DNA from: CAYYTU01 sp964474655
GTDB taxonomy: Bacteria; Chloroflexota; Anaerolineae; B4-G1
Length of the DNA: 64,000 bases
Direction of reading: 5' to 3'
Assembly (NCBI GenBank): GCA_964474655.1
Contig: CAYYTU010000003.1
Location: forward strand, 62,001-126,000
Both the position numbers and the translations under genes were made by a program. The notes under the pieces are model-generated. The model had not been told where the DNA came from, made no database searches, and worked only from the letters and a program-made list of their open reading frames with translations. The first letter of the stretch is position 1; each line of letters opens with the position of its first letter. Shown here in pieces: positions 1 to 7,385 of this stretch.

Positions 1-2
1 TC

Positions 3-539
3 ATCGCGCCCAGCCATGGGCCGATGTACGACCGCCCCCGTTTCATCATCGACGCCTACCGCGATTGGGTCTCCGAGAAGCCGAAGAACGAGGTGGTGCT
101 GCCCTACGTCTCGATGCACGGCGGCACCCAAAGGATGGTGGAGTACCTGGTCAGCGCCCTGGCCGAACGTGGTGTCAAGGTGCATCAGTTCAACCTGGCG
201 GTGACCGACATCGGGAAGCTGGCTATCACCCTGGTGGATGCGGCCACCATCATCATCGGCACGCCGACGGTGCACGTCAGTCCCCATCCGCTCGTGGTCT
301 ACGCCACCCATCTGGCGAACATCTTGCGCCCCAAGGCCAGGTTCGCCTCGGTGATCGGCTCTTATGGCTGGAGCACACGCGTCGTCGAGCAGACCGCCGA
401 GCTGATTCCCAACCTGAAGGTCGAGCTACTGGAACCGGTTCTCTGCGAGGGCCATCCGCGCGACGAGGACTTCGCGGCCCTGGATCGGCTGGCGGACGCC
501 GTCGTGGCGCGACATCAGGAGGCAGGCCTCCTCGCTTGA
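3..539 (+). CDS. Flavodiiron-type A-flavoprotein, C-terminal part (cut by window edge)
   Basis: The reading frame is open from the first bases and ends at a TGA at 537-539, so only the last 178 or so residues are present. It opens with IAPSHGPMY, the signature that in FprA/flavodiiron proteins ends the metallo-beta-lactamase-like diiron domain and leads into the flavodoxin domain. The remainder is flavodoxin-like: a phosphate-binding loop around SMHGGTQRMVEYL, a strand IIIGTPTVHVSPHP, and a glycine-rich loop GSYGWSTR near the flavin ring. Family members reduce O2 or NO to water or N2O using an FMN next to a diiron centre. The diiron domain lies upstream of the window and its ligands cannot be checked. 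A standalone flavodoxin is unlikely because of the IAPSHGP lead-in. Confidence 0.85.
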   Translation: MAPSHGPMYDRPRFIIDAYRDWVSEKPKNEVVLPYVSMHGGTQRMVEYLVSALAERGVKVHQFNLAVTDIGKLAITLVDAATIIIGTPTVHVSPHPLVVYATHLANILRPKARFASVIGSYGWSTRVVEQTAELIPNLKVELLEPVLCEGHPRDEDFAALDRLADAVVARHQEAGLLA

Positions 540-566
540 GAGAGAAAAGGAGTAGCCTCAATGGTT

Positions 567-726
567 TGGACTTTGGACGAATCTTGTTTGAACCTTCCCG
601 AAAGCTTTCCAGTGTGATGAAACTGGCTGAGAATTGCTTGAAAGTGGGCCTTTCTGACCTTTTAGGCTGTTCTTTTCAGCTTTCGGGAAGGTTGTTGGCG
701 AAAATCTGAGCTTTATCCAAAGTCCA
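567..726. repeat. Palindromic element family A, copy 1 (160 bp, perfect 11-bp terminal inverted repeats)
   Basis: The ends are TGGACTTTGGA (567-577) and TCCAAAGTCCA (716-726), exact reverse complements. Inside lies a second perfect 16-bp inverted pair (591-606 and 678-693, core CTTCCCGAAAGC). A related copy is at about 27421-27580 and a right half at about 8521-8571. No coding potential is convincing. It looks like a MITE-type non-autonomous element, with its right end 2 bp from a possible ATG at 729. Confidence 0.85.
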
Positions 727-795
727 GAATGGTAGAAGTCTATATACGGCAAGCTGCGCCACCACGCGCCCCAGACTCGCGCCAGCAGTGAGAGT

Positions 796-1059
796 ATGGT
801 GCAATTGGAGCCACAGCCGGGGAAGACGGTGAGAACAGTGTTGGAGCGGACGGGAATCTCGCCGGATGAGATTTATCACGTCTTCCTGAACGGAAGCATC
901 CTCTCTACCCGCAATTCAATGGCGCCCTGGCTGCGCTACCAGCAAGCCCCCGACGGCTCTACGGGAAGACCGGCCACGGCGAAGGCCCTGGATACGCCCA
1001 TCCACGACGGCGACCGGCTGGGGCTCTTCGCCCGTGATATGGCGCTATTGGTAGTATGA
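796..1059 (+). CDS. ThiS/MoaD-like beta-grasp sulfur-carrier-type protein, 5' end damaged
   Basis: The 87-residue frame starting at ATG 796 holds most of a ubiquitin-like beta-grasp fold: a QPGKTVRTVLERTGI helix segment, VFLNGSI, and a closing HDGDRLGLFARDMALLVV. It ends in LLVV, not the Gly-Gly tail needed for thiocarboxylation, so a carrier role is doubtful. The first beta-strand seems to lie upstream: in the same frame 745-795 reads YGKLRHHAPQTRASSES, typical of this family, but that stretch has no ATG, GTG or TTG start. The nearest ATG, at 729, has a fitting start (MVEVYI) but is in another frame, 16 nt from TAC 745. A single-base indel near 740-745 would restore a protein of about 110 residues. 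Either the gene is decaying or there is a sequence error. A MITE end (726) lies directly upstream. Confidence 0.65.
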   Translation: MVQLEPQPGKTVRTVLERTGISPDEIYHVFLNGSILSTRNSMAPWLRYQQAPDGSTGRPATAKALDTPIHDGDRLGLFARDMALLVV

Positions 1060-1071
1060 AGGGAGGACAAA

Positions 1072-2311
1072 ATGAGTGAATACATCAACAATCATACAAA
1101 CGCAAACAAGCTCTCAAGCGGGTCATTCAACAGTTGCACGAGGGCAAAACAGTCGAGGAAGTCCGGGAGGAGTTCTAGGCCCTGATGGTGGACGTGGGGC
1201 GACGGACATCGCCGAGATAGAGCAGGATCTGATCGAGGAGGGCATGCCGGAAACAGAGATCCAACGTCTGTGCGATGTCCACGTGGCGGTCTTCCGCGAT
1301 TCCCTGGAAGGCGAGGAGAAGCCGGATACCGTGCCCGGTCATCCGGTCTACACCTTCCTGGCGGAGAACGCGGCCGCCGCGCGGGTGCTGGATTCGCTGG
1401 AGGAGGCGCTGAAGGCGCTCAAGGCCGAACCCACCAAAGAGCGGCTGACTCGAGCACGCGGTCGTTTGCAGGAATAGCTGAAGTACGAAAAGCATTATCT
1501 GCGCAAGGAGAACGTCCTATTCCCTTATCTGGAGAAGCACGGCTTCAGCGGGCCCTCCTCAGTGATGTGGGGCATCCACGACGAGGTGCGCGAGGGTTGG
1601 AAGGAGCTGGAGGGGTTACTGGACGAAGGTCCGGGTGACGATCCCACGGCCTTCAACATGCGTCTCGATGAGATTTTCGAGCCGTTAGCCACTGCCATCC
1701 GCGAGATGTTCTACAAGGAGGAAAACATCCTCTACCCCACCGCGTTGGAGAAGCTGAGCGGCGAGGAATGGTGGCAGATCCGCGTGCAGAGCCCCGATGT
1801 AGGCTACTGCTACGTGCAACCGGGCGATCAATGGCCGCCCGAGGAGACCGCGTTGGAGACCGTCGGGATGCTCGGCAAGAGCGAGGCGCCGCGTTCGGCG
1901 GAGGATCTGCTCCACTTGAACACCGGTACGCTCACACCAGAGGAAGTCAATCTGCTGCTGACGCACCTGCCGGTCGAGCTCAACTTCGTGGACGCCGACG
2001 ATGAGGTGCGCTACTTCTCCCAGACGGGCGAACGGATCTTCACCCGCTCGCCGGCCATCATCGGACGCCAGGTGCAGAAGTGCCACCCGCCGGACAGCAT
2101 CCATCGCGTGCAACGAATCCTGGACGACTTCCGCGCCGGGCAGCGGGACGAGGCCGAGTTCTGGATACAAATGGGGGAGCGCTTCATCCACATCCGTTAC
2201 TTCGCCGTGCGCGACGAGCGGGGCGAATACCGCGGCACGCTGGAGGTAGTGCAGGACGTGACGCGCATCCGCGAGCTGGAGGGTGAGCGGCGTCTGCTGG
2301 AGGAAGGATAA
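1072..2311 (+). pseudogene. DUF438 - hemerythrin - PAS protein, disrupted by two frameshifts and two in-frame TAG codons
   Basis: ATG 1072 follows a good ribosome-binding site (GGGAGG) and begins MSEYINN, the usual DUF438 start. The frame is lost by codon 8, after which KRKQALKRVIQQLHEGK reads in another frame. That frame has TAG in place of a codon in REEF*ALMVDVG (about 1180). A missing G in a G-run near 1197 shifts to the frame TDIAEIEQDLIEEG, and a second TAG at 1475-1477 splits RLQE*LKYEKHYLRKE. The rest is open to 2311. The rebuilt product has the family's domain order: DUF438 helical domain, hemerythrin-like metal-binding helices (HPVYTFLAEN, KYEKHYLRKENVLFPYLEKH, WGIHDEV, YKEENILYP) and a C-terminal PAS domain. 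Such proteins are thought to sense O2 or redox state. Longest intact pieces: 1076-1477 and 1562-2311. Four separate lesions make a pseudogene likelier than recoding; consensus errors remain possible. Confidence 0.75.
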
Positions 2312-2402
2312 GCTGCAATGGCCCAAAGGCCAATCCACCCATCTCGACGTCGCCACAGGCAGATTGTCTGCCCAACCAGGAGAAGATAGATAGGAGCCCC
2401 TC

Positions 2403-3161
2403 GTGCGCATCCTGACCATCATCACCGGCCAGTACGGCCAGCGACACGTGGACAATATACGCGCTCACGCGCCTTCCGAGTGGGAGATCGAGGTGTGGCG
2501 CGCCCCGGCGTTCTACCCGCCCGTCATCGACTATCCGGAGGACTTCCTGCCGGATTCGCTTCCGCAAGCCGAGCTGATTCTCTCGTTTGGCGAGCACAAG
2601 GGCGTGGCGGAGCTGTTGCCAGAGATCGTGCGGAGGACGGGGGCGCAGGCCGTCATCGCGCCGGTGGACCGGGAGGAATGGTTGCCGCGTGGACTAGCGC
2701 GCCAGATCCGACGCTGGCTGGGGGAGATGGATGTGGCATGCGTCACACCCAAGCCACTCTGCTCCCTGACCGAGACGGACTACAACGTCAGGCGCCACCG
2801 GCTGGCGTACGATGACCCGCTGATCGCCGAGTTTGCGCGGTACTTCGGGCGGCCCGAGTTCCGCATCGGCGTTGACCCCGAGACGCATGATATCGTCGAG
2901 ATAAAGGTGATGCGCGACGCCGTATGCGGCTGCGCGCGCTACGTGGCTCAGGAGCTGCTGGGGGTACCAGCCCACGACGCCGAGCAGCTAGCGGGCTTAC
3001 TTCACCATCACTACCCATGTTGGGCCAGTATGGGGAAGGACTCCGACTTCAACGACACCATCATGCACATCTCGGGAAATATCCTCAAGGCGGAGATCAA
3101 AGAAGAGGTGGCGGATTACAAAGAGGCACGCTACATCGTACCGGGCAAGAAGAGCGAATGA
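2403..3161 (+). CDS. DUF166 family protein
   Basis: This 252-residue protein starts at a GTG with TAGGAG about 8 nt upstream. It opens MRILTIITGQYGQRHVDNI, followed by a tryptophan and a proline-rich strand (WEIEVWRAPAFYPPVIDYPEDFLP), which matches the DUF166 pattern, a family mostly known from archaea and some anaerobic bacteria and sometimes mislabelled as thymidylate synthase. Its C-terminal part has several conserved-looking cysteines and histidines (CVTPKPLCSL, DAVCGCARYVA, HHHYPCWASM) that could bind a metal or Fe-S cluster; this is inference. The biochemical role is not known. It lies downstream of the broken DUF438 gene with a 91-bp gap and may once have shared its transcript. Confidence 0.7.
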   Translation: MRILTIITGQYGQRHVDNIRAHAPSEWEIEVWRAPAFYPPVIDYPEDFLPDSLPQAELILSFGEHKGVAELLPEIVRRTGAQAVIAPVDREEWLPRGLARQIRRWLGEMDVACVTPKPLCSLTETDYNVRRHRLAYDDPLIAEFARYFGRPEFRIGVDPETHDIVEIKVMRDAVCGCARYVAQELLGVPAHDAEQLAGLLHHHYPCWASMGKDSDFNDTIMHISGNILKAEIKEEVADYKEARYIVPGKKSE

Positions 3162-3261
3162 GCAAGCGAAGACGCCACGCCCCTCATGAACGGACGTGTT
3201 CCCTCACCCCAAATGGGGGACCTTGCAAAGGATGATCCGAAAGATCCGCTACTTGAAGCCA

Positions 3262-3425
3262 TCGTCTGCAACCCTGGGATTTCGAAGCAGGGTCGCTCAG
3301 CAAAAGTGCCCTCAAGGCCACAGAGCGTCCTTAAAGCGTGAAGAGGGCAAACAAACACTCGATAAGCGTGACAGTGAGCAATCTAATGTGTCTGGGCTAC
3401 CCTAGAATTGCTTCGTTTGCCCACC
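3262..3425 (-). repeat. Palindromic repeat family C, copy 1 (minus orientation)
   Basis: Read on the minus strand, this opens with GGGCAAACGAAGCAATTC, continues through CTAGGGTAGCCCAGAC and ATTAGATTGC, and ends near CTGCTTCGAAATCCCAGGG. The same succession occurs on the plus strand at 60532-60690 and 60696-60848, and in an interrupted form at 61837-62100. The rest of 3162-3468 holds no gene that I can support; it separates DUF166 from the convergent glgC. Confidence 0.75.
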
Positions 3426-3468
3426 CTCGCAAGGTCCAATCAGGCTTGATCCAGTTTCAAATAACCCC

Positions 3469-4734
3469 TCAAATCACCGTGCCATCGGGAATGACGACGT
3501 TCTTGGGAAGGACTACGATACCATCTCGAATGGCATAGTTCTCGTTCTCCTCCATGGTCACCTCGGTGCCGGGATCGTGCGCCCGGATAGTGACGCCCCT
3601 GCCGACTCGAACGTTCTTATCGATGATGGCTCCCTCAATCGTACTTCCCTGCCCAATCCCTATGTCGGGCCGTTCCAGGGCGCTATTCTCGGTCTTCATA
3701 GCAGTCGTCTCATAGAGATCAGCGCCCATCATCACCGTTCGCATAATACGCACGTCCGGGCCGATCACGCTGCGCAATCCAATCACCGATTCGCGGATGT
3801 CCGAATCGTGCACCAGACACCCCTCCGCCAGCACCGAGCGCTCCAGATTACATCCATCGATCACACACGGCGGGAGGAAGCGGGGACGAGTGTAGATTGG
3901 ATCGTCAGGATCATAGAAATCGAACGGCGGCTCCGATTCTGTGAGCGACAAATTGGCCTCGTAAAAGGCCTGGATCGTCCCGATATCTTCCCAGTAGCCC
4001 TCAAACGGGTAGGCGTAGACGCGTAGACGGTCGATGGTCGAGGGGATGACCTCCTTGCCAAAATCCTCGGCATCCGATTGCGACAGTACATCACACAACA
4101 TATCGTTCCGAAAGAGATAGATTCCCATCGACGCCATATAGGGCCTATCGCTATCGGGCCGGCTCTCCAGACCCTGGAGTTCGTCAGGTTCGGGCTTCTC
4201 ATGGAACGATACAATGCGTCCCTCTGAATTCGTCTTAAGGATGCCAAAGCGGGTAGCATCGCGAGCATTGACCGGCTGGACGGCTATCGTCACGTCGGCG
4301 CGCTCCTCCCGGTGGCGCTCGACAAAATTACTGTAGTCCATCCGATAGAGATGATCGCCGGAGAGGATCAAAATGTCATCGGCTCGCGCGTTGGCAAAGC
4401 GCGATAGCTGCTTACGCACAGCATCGGCCGTGCCCTGATACCAATCCATACCGCTGCGCGTCTCCTCGGCGGCCAGGATGCGGACATAACCACCGGAGAA
4501 GACATCGAACTTGTAAGTACGGTAAATGTGGCGGTGGAGCGAGGCAGAGAGAAACTGCGTCAACAGGTAGATCTTTTGAATACCGGAATTAAGACAGAGG
4601 CTGATGGGGATGTCGATCAAGCGATACTTGCCGCCGAGCGGCACCGCGGGTTTGGCTCTTAGCTTGGTCAGAGGGTAGAGGCGCGTACCTCTCCCTCCAC
4701 CCAGAATGACAGCCAGCACATCTTGCATTGGCAT
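3469..4734 (-). CDS. glgC: Glucose-1-phosphate adenylyltransferase (ADP-glucose pyrophosphorylase)
   Basis: This 421-residue enzyme would make ADP-glucose from glucose-1-phosphate and ATP, the committed step of bacterial glycogen synthesis. The N-terminus has the nucleotidyltransferase signature GGGRGTRLYPLT, then KPAVPLGGKYRLIDIPIS with the substrate-binding residues typical of GlgC. WYQGTADAVRK, SGDHLYRMDY and FHEKPEPDEL are further family motifs. The C-terminal third is a left-handed beta-helix of hexapeptide type (VIDGCNLERSVLAEGCLVHD, IIDKNVRVGRGVTI). Length matches the family. The start ATG has GGGAGG 7 nt upstream; the in-frame ATG two codons later is less well placed. No other glycogen gene is adjacent, so it stands alone here. 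Confidence 0.95.
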   Translation of the reverse strand: MPMQDVLAVILGGGRGTRLYPLTKLRAKPAVPLGGKYRLIDIPISLCLNSGIQKIYLLTQFLSASLHRHIYRTYKFDVFSGGYVRILAAEETRSGMDWYQGTADAVRKQLSRFANARADDILILSGDHLYRMDYSNFVERHREERADVTIAVQPVNARDATRFGILKTNSEGRIVSFHEKPEPDELQGLESRPDSDRPYMASMGIYLFRNDMLCDVLSQSDAEDFGKEVIPSTIDRLRVYAYPFEGYWEDIGTIQAFYEANLSLTESEPPFDFYDPDDPIYTRPRFLPPCVIDGCNLERSVLAEGCLVHDSDIRESVIGLRSVIGPDVRIMRTVMMGADLYETTAMKTENSALERPDIGIGQGSTIEGAIIDKNVRVGRGVTIRAHDPGTEVTMEENENYAIRDGIVVLPKNVVIPDGTVI

Positions 4735-4924
4735 AGCACTACCTCCCTTTGGGCTGATACCGAGTATCTCCGTTCTACAAATACCCGACGATGAATTGGA
4801 GTGGTCAAAAGCAGCCTACATATCTTACATTAACTTTCTGATTTATGCCAATTGAAGCGCTAAAGGGGCAATGATCTGCAGCCACGTCACCCTTGCCATC
4901 TGGGCCAGAACGGTAAAGAGAGGC

Positions 4925-4953
4925 TTGACACGCCCACACATAACATATAGAAT
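4925..4953 (+). promoter_or_regulatory. Sigma-70-type promoter for the dnaJ-htrA pair
   Basis: TTGACA (4925-4930), 17-bp spacer, TAGAAT (4948-4953). It points at dnaJ, whose start is at 5071, giving a leader of about 110 nt that contains the inverted-repeat element at 4964-5046. No CIRCE-type operator is visible. Confidence 0.75.
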
Positions 4954-4963
4954 GCTGTCAGGT

Positions 4964-5046
4964 TAATACTACAACGAGATTTCAACGAAGTTGATCCCTC
5001 GATAGTCATCCTTCGACAGGCTCGTCAAAGCCTCGTTGTAGTGTTA
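4964..5046. repeat. Short inverted-repeat element family E (83 bp) in the dnaJ leader
   Basis: The ends TAATACTACAACGAG (4964-4978) and CTCGTTGTAGTGTTA (5032-5046) are inverted copies with 14 of 15 matches. The interior contains CCTTCGACAGGCTC, a common bacterial intergenic repeat core that recurs inside moeA at about 63575. The element sits between promoter and start codon, so its RNA could fold into a long hairpin. The rest of 4735-5070 holds the promoter and no gene. Confidence 0.7.
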
Positions 5047-5070
5047 AGAAAGGCGTCATAAGAACCAGCT

Positions 5071-6060
5071 ATGGAATACAAGGATTACTACGACATCCTG
5101 GGCGTAGATAAAAACGCCAGTGAGAAAGAGATCAAGCGCGCTTATCGCAGGTTAGCACGCCAATTCCACCCTGACGTCAACCCCGACCAAGAGGCTGAAG
5201 AGCGCTTCAAGGAAATCAACGAAGCCTATGAGGTGCTGGGCGATCCTGACAAACGCGCCAAGTATGACCGCCTCGGCAGCAGCTGGCAGCAATGGCAACG
5301 CCGCGGCGGTGATCCGGGACAGTTCGACTGGTCCCAGTGGTTCGGCGGCGCACCGGGCGGAGCTCACGTCGAGTGGGGCGGCGACCTAGACGATCTCTTC
5401 GGCCGAGGAGGACTCGGCGGAGACACCTTCTCCGACTTCTTCAGCGCCATTTTCGGCGGAGCGGGCGGCGCCAGGCGCGTGCGGACTGCCGAAGAATTCT
5501 TTGGGCGCACCGGAGGAGGCTACGCCAGGCGTCCAGCCGCGGGTCGGAGGCAGGATGCGGCGATACCGGTAGAAATATCGTTAGAAGAGGCCCTCACAGG
5601 CACCAGCCGCGTGCTGGAGCGCAGAGGGCATCACATTCGCGTCACGATCCCCCCGGGCGTCCAGACCGGGTCCAAAGTCAAGATAGCCGGTCAAGGCAAC
5701 CCCAGCTACGGTGGACAGACATCCGGCGATCTCTATTTGGACATCACGGTCACCCCCCATCCCACCTTTGAGCGCCGGGGTGACGACCTGCGCTGCGAAA
5801 TCGGTGTGAATCTCTACACTGCCGTGCTGGGCGGCCGGGTGCGCGTGCCGACGTTGAACGGCGACGTCTCGCTCAAAGTACCCCCCGGGACACACGGCGG
5901 GCAGACTTTCTTGCTGCGGGGCAAGGGAATGCCCAACCCACGTAACCCACAAAAACGGGGCAACCTGCTGGCTACCGTCCGAATCCAGGTTCCCGAGGAC
6001 CTCAACTCGCGCGAACGCGATCTATTCGAAGAACTCGCTTCCATACGAGGAGGTAATTAA
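5071..6060 (+). CDS. DnaJ-type co-chaperone without zinc finger (CbpA-like)
   Basis: The protein has 329 residues. Residues 1-70 are a J domain (DYYDILGVDKNASEKEIKRA, with the essential HPD in RQFHPDVNPD) that would stimulate DnaK ATPase. A Gly/Phe-rich stretch follows (about 85-150), then two beta-rich substrate-binding domains (VEISLEEALTG, VTIPPGVQTGSKVKIAGQG, LRCEIGVNLYTAVLGG, LKVPPGTHGGQTFLLRGKG). The four CxxCxGxG zinc repeats of canonical DnaJ are absent, which makes this the CbpA type and about 50 residues shorter than DnaJ. htrA begins 4 bp downstream, suggesting one transcript for protein folding and extracytoplasmic proteolysis. No dnaK or grpE is in the window. Confidence 0.9.
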   Translation: MEYKDYYDILGVDKNASEKEIKRAYRRLARQFHPDVNPDQEAEERFKEINEAYEVLGDPDKRAKYDRLGSSWQQWQRRGGDPGQFDWSQWFGGAPGGAHVEWGGDLDDLFGRGGLGGDTFSDFFSAIFGGAGGARRVRTAEEFFGRTGGGYARRPAAGRRQDAAIPVEISLEEALTGTSRVLERRGHHIRVTIPPGVQTGSKVKIAGQGNPSYGGQTSGDLYLDITVTPHPTFERRGDDLRCEIGVNLYTAVLGGRVRVPTLNGDVSLKVPPGTHGGQTFLLRGKGMPNPRNPQKRGNLLATVRIQVPEDLNSRERDLFEELASIRGGN

Positions 6061-6064
6061 GACG

Positions 6065-7252
6065 ATGAACCGACGCAGACGAATACCGTCACTACTGATT
6101 TTGATGCTCCTGATGCTGACTGCCCTGGCTTGTGGCGGCCAGGAGATTCTCTTTTCCCCCACGGCGACGCCAGCGTCGCCAGATACGACCGAGAACCCCT
6201 CGGCACCGGTCGAAACCCCCACCCCCATCCCCGACGAACTGATGGCTGAGCTCGATGCTCAAGACACTATGATGATTAACCTTTATCAGCGCGTCAACCC
6301 ATCGGTGGTCTACATCGAAGTTTCGGCCGAAATGAGTGAATTTCAAAACGCCACAGGCAGCGGGTCGGGGTTCGTCATCGACCAGGAAGGCCATATCGTA
6401 ACCAACGATCACGTGGTCGAGAATGCCGATGGAATAAAGGTCACCTTCGCCGATGGCACGGTGACTGAGGCCGAGCTCCTGGGGCTCGACCCCTACGCCG
6501 ACCTGGCCGTGCTCAAGGTCGATGTCTCAGCCGATCGGCTGTCGCCGCTGGAGATGGGTGATTCAGCGGCCCTGCAAGTAGGCCAGCGCGTCATCGCCAT
6601 CGGCAACCCCTTTGGCCTGGCCGGTACAATGACCAGTGGGATCATCAGCGCGTTGGGGCGCACGCTCCCCGCTCAGGTGGCACGGGATAGCGGTGTCTTC
6701 TCCAATCCAGAAATCATTCAAACCGATGCTGCTATCAACCCTGGCAACTCCGGAGGCCCCTTGCTCGATACCCGCGGGCGGGTAGTGGGCGTCAACACGG
6801 CCATCCGCTCCACCACCGGGGTCAACGCCGGGGTGGGATTTGCCGTGCCGATCAATACCGTAAAGCGCATCGTGCCCGACCTGATCGAAAAAGGCAGCTA
6901 CGACTACCCATATCTGGGCATCACGTCCGATAATCGCTTCAGCGTGGCGGAGCTCGCAAAGCCGCTGGACCTGCCGGTGGACTACGGCGTGCTCATCTCC
7001 GAAGTCCAGCCCGGGATGGCCGCCGATAAGGCCGGTCTCCAGGGCGGCGACCGCGAGGTCGAAGTGATGGGTAGGACAATCCAGGCCGGCGGCGACATCA
7101 TCATCGCCATCGACGGGCAAAGACTACAGACATTCGATGACTTGATCGCTTACCTGGTCAGCAGCACAGAGGTCGGACAAGAAGTGGTTCTGACGATCAT
7201 GCGCGATGGGGAACGTATGGAAGTACCAGTAACACTGGGAGAGAGACCGTAG
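6065..7252 (+). CDS. HtrA/DegP-family serine protease, lipid-anchored or secreted
   Basis: The protein has 395 residues. The N-terminus is a basic, hydrophobic signal (RRRRIPSLLILMLLMLTALAC) ending in a cysteine that may be lipidated, although ALAC is only an approximate lipobox. A Thr/Pro-rich linker (30-60) follows. The trypsin-like domain shows the full triad: His in VTNDHVVENAD, Asp in YADLAVLKVD, Ser in INPGNSGGPLLD. A PDZ domain covers about residues 285-390 (PYLGITSDN, YGVLISEVQPGMAADKAGLQGGD, GGDIIIAIDGQ). Such proteases degrade misfolded proteins outside the membrane. It directly follows the co-chaperone gene. Substrates cannot be told from sequence. Confidence 0.93.
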   Translation: MNRRRRIPSLLILMLLMLTALACGGQEILFSPTATPASPDTTENPSAPVETPTPIPDELMAELDAQDTMMINLYQRVNPSVVYIEVSAEMSEFQNATGSGSGFVIDQEGHIVTNDHVVENADGIKVTFADGTVTEAELLGLDPYADLAVLKVDVSADRLSPLEMGDSAALQVGQRVIAIGNPFGLAGTMTSGIISALGRTLPAQVARDSGVFSNPEIIQTDAAINPGNSGGPLLDTRGRVVGVNTAIRSTTGVNAGVGFAVPINTVKRIVPDLIEKGSYDYPYLGITSDNRFSVAELAKPLDLPVDYGVLISEVQPGMAADKAGLQGGDREVEVMGRTIQAGGDIIIAIDGQRLQTFDDLIAYLVSSTEVGQEVVLTIMRDGERMEVPVTLGERP

Positions 7253-7385
7253 CCAGTTTGCACGCCGGAGGCTCACCCATGCGAATAGCAAAGGGACAGC
7301 CGCGCCCCTACCCAGGGCTCACGAGACCAAACGGATACCGGCGACCATCTTCCAATTGAGGTGATTAAATAGAAAGGGGAATCGA

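Noticed and set aside
1072..1480. Amber (TAG) recoding in the DUF438 gene
   Set aside because: Two independent frameshifts in the same 130 bp cannot be explained by stop-codon recoding.
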